12,723 nt of DNA from Cyclobacteriaceae bacterium (GTDB taxonomy: Bacteria; Bacteroidota; Bacteroidia; Cytophagales; Cyclobacteriaceae): positions 1 through 12,723 of the forward strand of contig VFKK01000241.1 of NCBI GenBank assembly GCA_009885605.1, in the 5' to 3' direction. Positions within the stretch are counted from its first letter, which is position 1. Each line of letters begins with the position of its first letter. Positions 1 to 7,855 of this stretch are shown here, piece by piece. Made by a program: the position numbers and the translations under genes. The notes below the pieces were generated by a model. It did no database searches and was not told where the DNA came from. It saw nothing but the letters and a program-made list of their open reading frames with translations.

Positions 1-2
1 AG

Positions 3-458
3 GAGGAAGTCAAAATGACTTTTGTTGGAAATGTCAGCGAATCTGTCAGGGAGTTTGTTCAGTCTGATTCCTGGTTATCGGGTCGGATTCATTTCGCAGG
101 TTATGTTTCGCATCAGAATGTTTTCGGGTTTTATGAGGAGGCCGATGCGTTGGTTTTGATTTTGACAGACACTAAAAATGCTCAGGGAAATATCCCGGGA
201 AAGCTTTTTGAGTATTTGGCAATTGGGATTCCTGTGCTGGCATTGGGGGATCCGAAGGGTGATTCCGCCACGATTTTAAATGACTCGGGTGCAGGAGAAG
301 TAATTGCGCACATCGACTCTGATGCGATTCGAAAGAGACTAAGAGTAGTTTTTGAATCTGAGCAGCGAGAAGCTGATTCAAGCAATCTGGAAAAATATTC
401 CCGTAAAAATCTGAGTCTTCAACTAGCCAAATTTCTGGATGAAAATCCCATTTCTTGA
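3..458 (+). CDS. Glycosyltransferase, C-terminal part (5' end outside window)
   Basis: This is the C-terminal half of a GT-B fold, group 1/4-like glycosyltransferase, which would transfer a sugar from a nucleotide-sugar donor during surface polysaccharide synthesis on the cytoplasmic side of the inner membrane. The reading frame is open to the left edge (E-E-V-K precede the ATG at 15), so that ATG is internal and the gene starts before the window. Visible signs are the strand 'TFVGNV', the helix 'FYEEADALVLIL', and the donor-binding region 'GNIPGKLFEYLAIGIPVLAL' with its conserved K-x-x-E-Y-L pattern. The last 20 bp overlap the start of the sugar aminotransferase gene, so the two are very probably co-transcribed and coupled. 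The family is sure from these motifs. Donor, acceptor and linkage cannot be told. Confidence 0.85.
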   Translation, partial: EEVKMTFVGNVSESVREFVQSDSWLSGRIHFAGYVSHQNVFGFYEEADALVLILTDTKNAQGNIPGKLFEYLAIGIPVLALGDPKGDSATILNDSGAGEVIAHIDSDAIRKRLRVVFESEQREADSSNLEKYSRKNLSLQLAKFLDENPIS

Positions 459-1524
459 TCTGAGTCGGATTGACAATGAGTTGAAAGAAACTTTGAAAGC
501 CAAGTTTTCAGAAGTGTTGGATGCAGGTATTTTCTCCGGAGGAAAGGAAGTTGACCTACTTGAATCATCGATATCCAGGATCTTAAATTCACCTTTTTCC
601 ATTTCCTGTGCCAATGGAACTGATGCGCTCGAGCTTGCTTTGAGAGCATTAGACATCGGTACGGGAGACGAAGTGATCGTGCCGGCCATGACGTGGGTTT
701 CCACGGCTGAAGCGGTGGTTTTGGTAGGAGCTAAACCCATTTTTGTAGATACGGATGAAAATGGGTTGATTTGTTCAGATTGGGAAAAGGCAATTTCCCC
801 TCAAACCAGAGCTGTAATTCCTGTTCATTTATATGGGAAAATGGTCGAAATGGAGTCTTTACTTTCCAAAGCAAAATCCCATAGACTATTGGTGATTGAG
901 GATGCGGCACAGGCGTTTGGAGCTTTTCAGAATGGGAAGGCAGCAGGTAGGTGGGGAGATATCGGTTGTCTGAGTTTTTATCCCACCAAAAATCTGGGTG
1001 CTTTGGGAGAAGCAGGGATGTGCCTGACTTCTTCTTCCGAACTCGCTCAGAGAATCAGATTACTGGCCAATCACGGTCAGCCCGTTCGGGATCAGCATGT
1101 ATTGATAGGAAGAAACAGCCGGATAGACTCCATTCAGGCAGGATTTCTGAATGTGTTTTTGAAAGATTGGGAAGCAAATCTTGCCAATAGGAAAGCATTT
1201 GCTCAAATCTATTTGGAAGAACTTGCAGGTATCTCAGAAATCCGATTGCCTTCAGGGCTTGATCAACCGGATCATAACGCTCACCTCTTTGTGATTCAAA
1301 CTAATCGAAGAGATGAATTGAAAGCTTTTTTGGCTGAAAGTGGAATCGGGACTGCGATTCATTACCCGATGATTTTGCCGGATATGAAGCAATTTAGAAC
1401 CGAAGGAGATTTTATAAATGCCAGAAATTTAGCCTTTCAAGGTCTTTCAATTCCGTTGAACCACATGTTATCTTCCCCTGAAGTAAGAAAGATCGTGGAT
1501 GATGTAAAATCTTTTTTTCGGTAA
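439..1524 (+). CDS. DegT/DnrJ/EryC1/StrS family sugar aminotransferase
   Basis: This is a PLP-dependent aminotransferase of 361 residues, the usual length for the family, whose members typically aminate nucleotide-linked keto-sugars (WecE, FdtB or QdtB-like roles). The start 'MKIPFLDLSR' is typical of the family and fixes the ATG at 439, inside the end of the glycosyltransferase gene. 'NGTDALELAL' (59-68) is the cofactor phosphate-binding region, 'VIEDAAQAFGA' (152-162) carries the Asp that contacts the pyridine nitrogen, and 'SFYPTKNLGALGEAGM' (179-194) holds the Schiff-base Lys184. With the glycosyltransferase it forms the 3' end of a polysaccharide or glycan cluster. The exact sugar substrate is unknown. 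The next gene follows after about 82 bp and belongs to a different function. Confidence 0.93.
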   Translation: MKIPFLDLSRIDNELKETLKAKFSEVLDAGIFSGGKEVDLLESSISRILNSPFSISCANGTDALELALRALDIGTGDEVIVPAMTWVSTAEAVVLVGAKPIFVDTDENGLICSDWEKAISPQTRAVIPVHLYGKMVEMESLLSKAKSHRLLVIEDAAQAFGAFQNGKAAGRWGDIGCLSFYPTKNLGALGEAGMCLTSSSELAQRIRLLANHGQPVRDQHVLIGRNSRIDSIQAGFLNVFLKDWEANLANRKAFAQIYLEELAGISEIRLPSGLDQPDHNAHLFVIQTNRRDELKAFLAESGIGTAIHYPMILPDMKQFRTEGDFINARNLAFQGLSIPLNHMLSSPEVRKIVDDVKSFFR

Positions 1525-1606
1525 AGCTGATATTATAATCTTTAAAAGCTAAACAATAAACTTTTTGAAGCTATCAAGAAGTCATTCAAAAACAGAAGGT
1601 ATTCAA

Positions 1607-4054
1607 ATGAAATTTGATCAATTATTAGGCGTGCTTGTTGGCTATAAAAATTTCTTTTTCCTGATAGCGTTTTCACTTGGGTTTTGCTTTAAGATCAATG
1701 CGCAGGTTTCTCAAGTCACTATTTCAGGATCGGTTACGGAACAAAGCACAAGTAATCCCTTGGAATATGTGAATGTGGTTTTGCTGACCGAGGAGGATTC
1801 TGCATTTGTAAAAGGGATGGTTTCTGATGCAAGCGGGAGGTTTGTTTTCGATGGTATTAAGCCGGGATCTTACTTGATTCAGATTTCATTTATTGGATAT
1901 CAGACACTGAACACACCGGTTTTTGTGGGGAGTTTAGCTTCGTTTTTAGATCTCAAGGAATTCAATTTGGTTCCGGATGTCAACGATCTTTCGGAAGTTA
2001 CCGTGACGGGAAAGCAAGATGCGGTCGATTACAAGTTGGACAAAAAGACGTTTACTGTTGCCGAAAATATCAGCCAAAGCGGAGGTTCCGTGCTTCAGTC
2101 CATGCAAAATTTGCCAGGGGTAACCGTTCAGGATGGGAAAGTTTTGCTCCGGGGAAATGACCGGGTGATGATCCTGATCGATGGAAAGCAGACTGCGCTG
2201 ACAGGTTTCAATAACCAGGCAGGACTTGATAATATTCCTGCCTCCTCGATCGAAAAAATAGAAATCATCAACAATCCTTCTTCCCGATACGATGCCAATG
2301 GAAATGCCGGAATCATCAACATCATTTACAAAAAGGAAAAGCAGGTAGGATTTAACGGAAAGGCAGGCCTGGCCGGCGGTTTGGGAGCCTTGTGGGGAAA
2401 AAAAGAAAATTACCCGGGTATTCGTCCCCAATACCAAATGACCCCCAAAATTAACCCCTCCCTTTCTCTTAATTATAAAAAAGACAAGATCAATCTATTT
2501 TTTCAGGGAGACTACCTGTATACCGAGACATTGAATAAAAATGAGTTTACCAAACGGGAGTACGAGGATGGCACAGTAATCAATCAGCAATTAAAAAGAA
2601 ACCGTGATACCCATTTTGTGACGGCAAAGGCAGGCGTAGACTGGGAGCTAAACGAGAAAAACAGCCTTACATTTTCCGGATTGTATGGCCTCGAAAAAAT
2701 CATCGACCGGGGAGATCAGCCTTTTTACAATGAAGACTTCAGTGAGTTGCTAAGGCTATGGCAATTTCTGGAAGACGAGGTGTTGACAACTTTCGCGGTT
2801 TCTGCTGCCTACCGCCACAAGTACGACCAACCAGGCAAGTTCCTTGATATGGGCTTGAATTATAGTTTCAACCGGGAGGATGAGAAGTATTTCTTTGACA
2901 ATACCTTGACAGGGTTCTTTAGCAATGAGGCGTTTTTCCTGATTGCAGATCAGAATGTCTTTGATTTCAATCTGGATTTTACGAAGCCACTCAGATATGG
3001 GAAATTAGAGACAGGAATCAAGTTTCGTCAGCGATCTATACCTACGGATATGCGATTTTTTGCCAGTTCGGATACCTCGCCTTTGGACACCTTGGCAGAT
3101 GGGCGAGCCACTTATTCAGAGATCATTCCAGCATTGTATGGGAATTATGTAATCGAAAAGAAAAAGTTTGATGCCGAAGTTGGGCTGAGATTTGAATATG
3201 TGGATGTAAAATACGAGGTAGATCCCAATCACAATACCTACGAAAGTGATGGCTACCAATATGCCCAACCATTTCCAAATGTGCGCTTGGGCTATAATCT
3301 TTCAGAAAACAATCGACTATCTTTTTCTTTCAACCGAAGAGTAGACCGTCCTTCAGAGGTGGATATCCGTATCTTTCCCAAGTACGACGATGCTGAAATC
3401 ATCAAAGTCGGAAATCCTGGTCTCCAGCCTCAGTTTACCTCTTTGCTTGAATTGGGCCTTAAGAACAACTGGGAATCCGGATATTTCTATTCGGCCCTCT
3501 ATCATCGCAGTACCAATCAGACCATCACCCGGATCGTTTCTCAAATGCCTGGAAGTAATTTGATTTATGCGATTTTCCAAAATGCAGACAAAAGCTACAA
3601 TTCCGGATTGGAAATGCTTTGGTCACAGGAAGTCACCCCCTGGTTCTCCTTCAATTTGAACCTGATCGGGTACTACAATAAGATTGATGCCTTTACGGTC
3701 GAAAACAAATATCCTATCCCAAGTGCTATCACAGTGGGAGAGCAGGATATTTTCTCTGGAAATCTTAAATGGAATGGGGTAGCGAAATTTGCCAAAAACT
3801 ATGATGCCCAGCTTTCGGCAGTTTACCTGGCGCCGGACCTTATTCCCCAGGGAAGAATTGACAGCCGGTTTTCTTTGGATCTGGGTATAAAACGAATGAT
3901 CCAGAAAGGCAACGGAGAAATGTTTTTCAACGCCACCGACCTACTCAATACCATGGTAGTCAGAAAAGAAATCGAAGGCGAAACCTTCACACTCTACAGT
4001 TCTGACTATTACGAAACGCAGGTAATCCGGATTGGGTACAGCTATAAGTTTTAA
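1607..4054 (+). CDS. TonB-dependent outer-membrane receptor (outer membrane beta-barrel family)
   Basis: This is an outer-membrane receptor that takes up a ligand using energy from TonB. I chose ATG 1607 (815 residues) over the upstream TTG at 1565 because it puts a signal peptide at the N-terminus: a hydrophobic run around residues 16-29 and a likely cut after 'KINA' (before Gln33). 'agaagg' lies 5 bases upstream. Residues about 36-125 form a carboxypeptidase-regulatory-like beta domain ('TISGSVTEQSTSNPLEYVNV', 'SYLIQISFIGYQTL'). Residues about 145-245 are the plug ('VLQSMQNLPGVTV', 'LLRGNDRVMILIDGKQ', 'IEKIEIINNPSSRYDANGNA'). The rest is a beta barrel ending in aromatic strand 'VIRIGYSYKF'. 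No SusD partner follows, so this is not a SusC/D pair; it best fits the OMP_b-brl_3 group. The DUF819 carrier gene follows after 53 bp. The ligand is unknown. Confidence 0.93.
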   Translation: MKFDQLLGVLVGYKNFFFLIAFSLGFCFKINAQVSQVTISGSVTEQSTSNPLEYVNVVLLTEEDSAFVKGMVSDASGRFVFDGIKPGSYLIQISFIGYQTLNTPVFVGSLASFLDLKEFNLVPDVNDLSEVTVTGKQDAVDYKLDKKTFTVAENISQSGGSVLQSMQNLPGVTVQDGKVLLRGNDRVMILIDGKQTALTGFNNQAGLDNIPASSIEKIEIINNPSSRYDANGNAGIINIIYKKEKQVGFNGKAGLAGGLGALWGKKENYPGIRPQYQMTPKINPSLSLNYKKDKINLFFQGDYLYTETLNKNEFTKREYEDGTVINQQLKRNRDTHFVTAKAGVDWELNEKNSLTFSGLYGLEKIIDRGDQPFYNEDFSELLRLWQFLEDEVLTTFAVSAAYRHKYDQPGKFLDMGLNYSFNREDEKYFFDNTLTGFFSNEAFFLIADQNVFDFNLDFTKPLRYGKLETGIKFRQRSIPTDMRFFASSDTSPLDTLADGRATYSEIIPALYGNYVIEKKKFDAEVGLRFEYVDVKYEVDPNHNTYESDGYQYAQPFPNVRLGYNLSENNRLSFSFNRRVDRPSEVDIRIFPKYDDAEIIKVGNPGLQPQFTSLLELGLKNNWESGYFYSALYHRSTNQTITRIVSQMPGSNLIYAIFQNADKSYNSGLEMLWSQEVTPWFSFNLNLIGYYNKIDAFTVENKYPIPSAITVGEQDIFSGNLKWNGVAKFAKNYDAQLSAVYLAPDLIPQGRIDSRFSLDLGIKRMIQKGNGEMFFNATDLLNTMVVRKEIEGETFTLYSSDYYETQVIRIGYSYKF

Positions 4055-4107
4055 TTGGAAAGGTGAAATGTCAAAAATACTAATAGATTTTTTTCCTATT
4101 TTCCCTG

Positions 4108-5244
4108 ATGGCTTGGACAAATGACCCGCTTTATGTCAGTGGAATTCTCTGTGGTTTGGTGCTCTTGGCATTTTGGCTGAGCAAATTCAAAGGCTGGAAG
4201 ACCCTTGGTACCCCAATTCTGGTAATTATTATGGCAGCTATCCTGGCCAATTTCGGTTTAATCCCAACCGCCACTGCCGGAAATCCGGTTTACGACGGAG
4301 TTTTCCTGTATATGGCACCTTTGGGGATTTTCATCGCTTTGCTTGAAGTAGATCTGAAAAGCCTGAAAAATGCCGGGTTCCCCATATTAGCCATGTTTTT
4401 GATCGGTTCCATGGCAACGATAATCGGGATTCTGACAGCCTGGTTTTTGGTTCGCCCCCAAACCGAAATCGGACCTTTAGCAAATGCGATAGCGGGTATG
4501 TTTACCGGAACATACATAGGGGGAAGTATCAATTTCAACGCAGTTGCCCTGCACTACAAAGTCAATGAAAGCGGGAATCTTTATGCGGCCAGCACGGTAG
4601 TTGATAATTTGGTAGGAATCGTCTGGATTATTGCCACGTTGATTTTGCCAAAATACCTTCAAAAGCTTTTCCCAAGGAAAAAACTGGCATCTTCCACTCA
4701 TAAGCCTTCCGTCAAAAAGGCCGATAAGGCAATTAGTATAACTTCACTTTCGGCTCTTTTTGGAATGGCGTTTTTTGGGATTTTTGCTGCCCGGACTATT
4801 AATGGTTTCTATCCCCAGATACCTGAAATCATCATTCTGACAACGATTGCTCTGGCATTAGCCCAGATTCCTCAGATCAAAAAACTCTCCGAGGCACACA
4901 CAATCGGATACTTTCTGATCCTGATTTTCCTGGCGACTATAGGGACTCTTTGCGATATCAATTCACTTTTACAATCCGGAGACCTGGCCGTTACCTTATT
5001 TATGTTTGTAGGGCTGAGTGTTTTGATTCACGGTCTGGTAATTTTCGGAATCGGGACTTTATTCAAAATGGACTGGGATGTGATTGCAGTGGCTTCTCAG
5101 GCAAATGTGGGAGGAAGCACTACTGCAATCGCAGCTGCTGAAAGTTTGGACCGACCGGATTTGCTGATTCCCGGAGTGTTGGTAGGAAGCCTTGGAAATG
5201 CAATTGGAACCTATGCCGGATTTTTTGTAGCGGGAATACTGTAA
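4108..5244 (+). CDS. DUF819 family integral membrane protein (YjcL-like)
   Basis: This is a polytopic inner-membrane protein of 378 residues, with about ten hydrophobic segments by eye, belonging to DUF819 (PF05684). I recall, but have not checked, that this family is grouped in the CPA/AT clan with BASS and Na+/H+ exchangers. It is probably a secondary carrier of unknown substrate. Landmarks are 'GNPVYDGVFLYMAPLGIFIA' (58-77), 'LLEVDLKSL' (78-86), 'FTGTYIGGSINFNAVA' (132-147) and 'SQANVGGSTTAIAAAESL' (330-347). The two glycine motifs, TGTYIGGSIN and QANVGGSTTA, sit in the two halves and look like the crossing-helix elements of an inverted repeat. A charged loop rich in Lys and Arg (about 188-207) divides the halves. 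Two BASS carriers lie downstream on the same strand, suggesting a joint transport operon. Confidence 0.88.
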   Translation: MAWTNDPLYVSGILCGLVLLAFWLSKFKGWKTLGTPILVIIMAAILANFGLIPTATAGNPVYDGVFLYMAPLGIFIALLEVDLKSLKNAGFPILAMFLIGSMATIIGILTAWFLVRPQTEIGPLANAIAGMFTGTYIGGSINFNAVALHYKVNESGNLYAASTVVDNLVGIVWIIATLILPKYLQKLFPRKKLASSTHKPSVKKADKAISITSLSALFGMAFFGIFAARTINGFYPQIPEIIILTTIALALAQIPQIKKLSEAHTIGYFLILIFLATIGTLCDINSLLQSGDLAVTLFMFVGLSVLIHGLVIFGIGTLFKMDWDVIAVASQANVGGSTTAIAAAESLDRPDLLIPGVLVGSLGNAIGTYAGFFVAGIL

Positions 5245-5271
5245 GAGATAAGAGACAAAGAGATAAGAGAC
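5244..5271 (+). repeat. Short tandem purine-rich repeat after the DUF819 gene
   Basis: A 13-base unit, agagataagagac, occurs twice 15 bases apart (5244-5256 and 5259-5271), with 'aa' between the copies and 'ta' after the second. It begins on the last base of the DUF819 stop codon. The rest of the 99-bp gap up to the BASS gene is A/T-rich with loosely repeated 'aatcata' and 'aaatcata' words. I see no stem-loop terminator and no convincing promoter, so read-through into the BASS gene is plausible. Confidence 0.7.
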
Positions 5272-5343
5272 TAGAAATCGGAATTGATCAAAATCATACA
5301 TCCAACATCTTAAATCATAAATTAAAAAACCCAAAATTAACCC

Positions 5344-6231
5344 ATGGAATCAAATATTCTCACCGAAATATTTCTCCCGCTTTCTCTTGCCTTCATCATG
5401 TTTGGGATGGGACTTTCCCTCACTTTTGGTGACTTCAAGCGAATCTTATTATACCCCAAAGCGGTCACTATCGGGTTGATTAATCAGCTTGTATTTATTC
5501 CGATAGTTGCTTTTGGATTGATAATGGTTTTCGGATTGCGTGCAGAACTGGCTGTCGGTTTGATGATTCTGGCAGTATGTCCCGGCGGTGCCACTTCCAA
5601 TCTAATCACTCACCTTGCTAAAGGAGATTCCGCCCTTTCCATTACCTTGACTGCGTTTTCATCGCTGATCACGGTGTTAACGATCCCGTTTTTGGTAAAT
5701 TTTTCCATCCAATATTTCATGCCGGGAGGAGGGAAGGAGTTTCAGCTCAATGTATTTGGGACTGTGATCTCGGTAATTTTGATCACCGCAATTCCGGTTT
5801 TGATAGGGATGATCATCTTAAGTAGAACTCCAAATCTCGCCTTTAGAATTGAACCGATCTTCCGGAAGCTATCGGCAGTGTTTTTTGTAATAATTCTGAT
5901 AGCGGCGATTCTTAAGGAACGAGAGAATCTACTTACTTACATTGTTCAGGTTGGACCTGTGGCTCTTGCTTTAAACATCGCAACACTGGTTATCGGCTTT
6001 TTCAGTTCGAGACTTCTTGGTCTTAGTAAAAAACAAAGCAGAACGGTTTCGATAGAGGCCGGAATCCAAAATGGAACGCTTGGAATTACGATAGCAGCTA
6101 CCCTGATCGGGAATTCTCAAATGACAATTCCTTCAGCCATTTATGGGATTTTAATGTTTGGGACTGCGGGGATTATCATTTTTCTGGGACAGAGAGACAC
6201 GGAATTGAAAGCTGAAAAATCGATCGATTGA
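5344..6231 (+). CDS. Bile acid:sodium symporter (BASS/SBF) family transporter, short form
   Basis: This 295-residue inner-membrane carrier belongs to the BASS family (SBF, PF01758), whose members move organic anions such as bile acids, pantoate or 2-keto acids, often with Na+. The N-terminus 'LPLSLAFIMFGMGLSLTFGDF' (11-31) is the family opening. By recalled comparison with ASBT structures, the sodium-site residues appear present: Gln48 in 'LINQLVFIP', Ser85-Asn86 in 'CPGGATSNLITHLAKGDSAL', and Glu238/Gln242 in 'SIEAGIQNGTLG'. Nine to ten hydrophobic segments are expected. ATG 5344 is a good start with the first helix close behind. Its TGA stop (6229-6231) overlaps the TTG start of the next BASS gene, so the two are probably translated together. 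The substrate is unknown. Confidence 0.92.
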   Translation: MESNILTEIFLPLSLAFIMFGMGLSLTFGDFKRILLYPKAVTIGLINQLVFIPIVAFGLIMVFGLRAELAVGLMILAVCPGGATSNLITHLAKGDSALSITLTAFSSLITVLTIPFLVNFSIQYFMPGGGKEFQLNVFGTVISVILITAIPVLIGMIILSRTPNLAFRIEPIFRKLSAVFFVIILIAAILKERENLLTYIVQVGPVALALNIATLVIGFFSSRLLGLSKKQSRTVSIEAGIQNGTLGITIAATLIGNSQMTIPSAIYGILMFGTAGIIIFLGQRDTELKAEKSID

Positions 6232-7343
6232 AAAATCCGCTCCCAACTTCCCGTAACCTGATTTTCAGGTTCTCCCTTATTCTGTCTTTTATCTTATTCC
6301 TGACCTGGATTGGGTTGGTGATTTTCGCCGGTTTGGAAAGTTCGGGACTGGCTTTGGTACTGTTTTTTGGTTTGCTGGGTGTAGGATTTCAGGGTTATCC
6401 TCACCTCAAAGGATTTTCATTCCCCATTTTCATCTTCGGGGTAGTGGGGTTAGCCATGTTTTACCCTCAGTATTTTCAGGAATTCAGAGGTTACACCTTA
6501 TCTAATCTAATTACACCGCTTATTCAGGTGATCATGTTTGGGATGGGAACATCCATGAGTCTGAGTGATTTTGCAAAAGTTGCCAAAAGTCCCAAATCTG
6601 TTTTAATTGGCGTTTCTGCACAATTTCTAATCATGCCCCTGATTGGTTTTGGACTTGCCAGCATCAGCGGATTACCGCCGGAAATTGCTGCGGGGATTAT
6701 TTTGGTAGGTTGCTCTCCAAGCGGAACCGCCTCAAATGTGATGACCTATCTGGCGAAAGCCAATCTGGCACTTTCGGTCACCCTTACTTCCATGACCACT
6801 TTGCTCGCACCAGTTATGACGCCTTTGCTGATGAAATTCCTCGCAGGTCAGTTTATCGAAATTGACCTGCTGAAAATGATGTGGGACATAGTCAAGATGA
6901 TTATCCTTCCAATCGGGGCAGGTTTGATTTTTAATAAGCTGCTCAGAGGAAAATCTGCTTGGCTTGACAAGGCAATGCCTGTTGTTTCTATGCTGGGAAT
7001 TGCATTGATCATACTGGTCATTACTGCTGCCGGACGAGACAGCTTGCTGGAGATTGGGCCTTTATTGATCCTTCTGGTGATGATTCACAATCTGAGCGGG
7101 TACGGGTTGGGTTATGGATTTGCAAAACTTTTTGGATTGGATGAACGAGATTCGCGTACGCTTGCCATAGAAGTCGGAATGCAAAATGCCGGCTTAGCTT
7201 CAGGTTTGGCTAAAGCTCTTGGGAAAATTGCAACAGTCGGTTTGGCCCCGGCTGTGTTTGGCCCGATGCAAAATATTTCCGGTTCCATTTTGGCCACTTA
7301 TTGGCATAGAAGACCGATCAGAAATAAGGAACCAAGAAATTAA
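6228..7343 (+). CDS. Bile acid:sodium symporter (BASS/SBF) family transporter, long form with N-terminal extension
   Basis: This second BASS carrier has 371 residues. The TTG at 6228 is the best start: it overlaps the preceding stop as TTGA, its frame encodes three added hydrophobic segments (about 12-35, 41-53 and 64-80), and the next in-frame ATG (residue 77) would discard them. The core begins at 'LIQVIMFGMGTSMSLSDF' (98-115). Probable sodium-site residues are kept: Gln132 ('SAQFLIMP'), Ser169-Asn170 in 'CSPSGTASNVMTYLAKANLA', and Glu315/Gln319 in 'AIEVGMQNAGLA'. It is a clearly diverged paralogue of the preceding gene, so the two may carry different substrates or work together; neither can be read from sequence. 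Its TAA shares bases with the TAA of the gene on the opposite strand. Confidence 0.92.
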   Translation: MKNPLPTSRNLIFRFSLILSFILFLTWIGLVIFAGLESSGLALVLFFGLLGVGFQGYPHLKGFSFPIFIFGVVGLAMFYPQYFQEFRGYTLSNLITPLIQVIMFGMGTSMSLSDFAKVAKSPKSVLIGVSAQFLIMPLIGFGLASISGLPPEIAAGIILVGCSPSGTASNVMTYLAKANLALSVTLTSMTTLLAPVMTPLLMKFLAGQFIEIDLLKMMWDIVKMIILPIGAGLIFNKLLRGKSAWLDKAMPVVSMLGIALIILVITAAGRDSLLEIGPLLILLVMIHNLSGYGLGYGFAKLFGLDERDSRTLAIEVGMQNAGLASGLAKALGKIATVGLAPAVFGPMQNISGSILATYWHRRPIRNKEPRN

Positions 7344-7765
7344 ACAGGCAGCCTGAACGCTTGTCTTGCCAATAATTTCCAATCTCCTTTTTCCTTTACC
7401 CAAACCATCAATAGGCCGATTTTTAAGGGATTTGTTGTTCCGTTTGACGCGATCTCTGCGGATACTTTATGACGCACCATTGCCAGTTTTTTGCCATGAA
7501 ATTTGATTTCCTGTTCGGTGATATCCCAGATTTTATAATCAGTTTTTCCCTCACTGAATACTGACAGGAACTCATCTTGATTTTCGATTTTGCCTGCGGA
7601 ATGGCCATAGCTCAGGTTTTCGGAAGTTAGGGATTTTAGGGCAGTGGCATCTTCTGCCAGCATAGCAGTTCGCAGGTTTTGAACGGCTGTTTCCACTTCT
7701 TTTTCTGATTGCGCAATGCCAACAGAAATGCAGAAAAAGAGTAATAATGTAAGGGTAGTTTTCAT
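7340..7765 (-). CDS. Secreted NTF2-like / DUF4440 family protein
   Basis: This is a small exported protein of 141 residues. I chose the ATG at 7765 rather than 7825 because it begins exactly with a signal peptide, 'MKTTLTLLLFFCISVGIAQ', likely cut before Gln19; the upstream 20 codons are low-complexity leader. The mature part fits the SnoaL/NTF2-like cone fold of DUF4440: helix 'VETAVQNLRTAMLAEDATAL', then 'LSYGHSAGKIENQDEFLSVF', then beta strands ending in 'GDWKLLARQAFRLPV', a characteristic end for this group. Such proteins bind small molecules or act as simple enzymes, but no catalytic residues can be assigned here. It converges on the long BASS gene with a 4-bp overlap and is not in that operon. 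Confidence 0.85.
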   Translation of the reverse strand: MKTTLTLLLFFCISVGIAQSEKEVETAVQNLRTAMLAEDATALKSLTSENLSYGHSAGKIENQDEFLSVFSEGKTDYKIWDITEQEIKFHGKKLAMVRHKVSAEIASNGTTNPLKIGLLMVWVKEKGDWKLLARQAFRLPV

Positions 7766-7855
7766 GGGGGTGAGTTTTAAAATAGGATTCAATGTTTTCG
7801 AAAGGAAGATGAAATTAATGTACAAAAAAAATAGCTGTGTTAGTTAGAATTTGAA

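Noticed and set aside
15..17. ATG at 15 as the start of the first gene, with the preceding aggagg as a ribosome site
   Set aside because: The frame is open to the left edge and the sequence begins within a glycosyltransferase domain, so this Met is internal and the aggagg is coding sequence (part of Glu-Glu codons).
1946..2437. A 163-codon open frame on the minus strand inside the TonB receptor gene
   Set aside because: It lies wholly antisense to a well-supported coding region, has no recognisable domain, and its composition follows from the plus-strand codons.
1607..4054. SusC of a polysaccharide utilisation locus
   Set aside because: No SusD gene follows, there are no glycoside hydrolases nearby, and the barrel looks like the OMP_b-brl_3 group.
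4055..4107. Promoter-like TTG and TAGATTTT upstream of the DUF819 gene
   Set aside because: The spacing is 26 bases, longer than expected for Bacteroidota promoters, so I do not call it.
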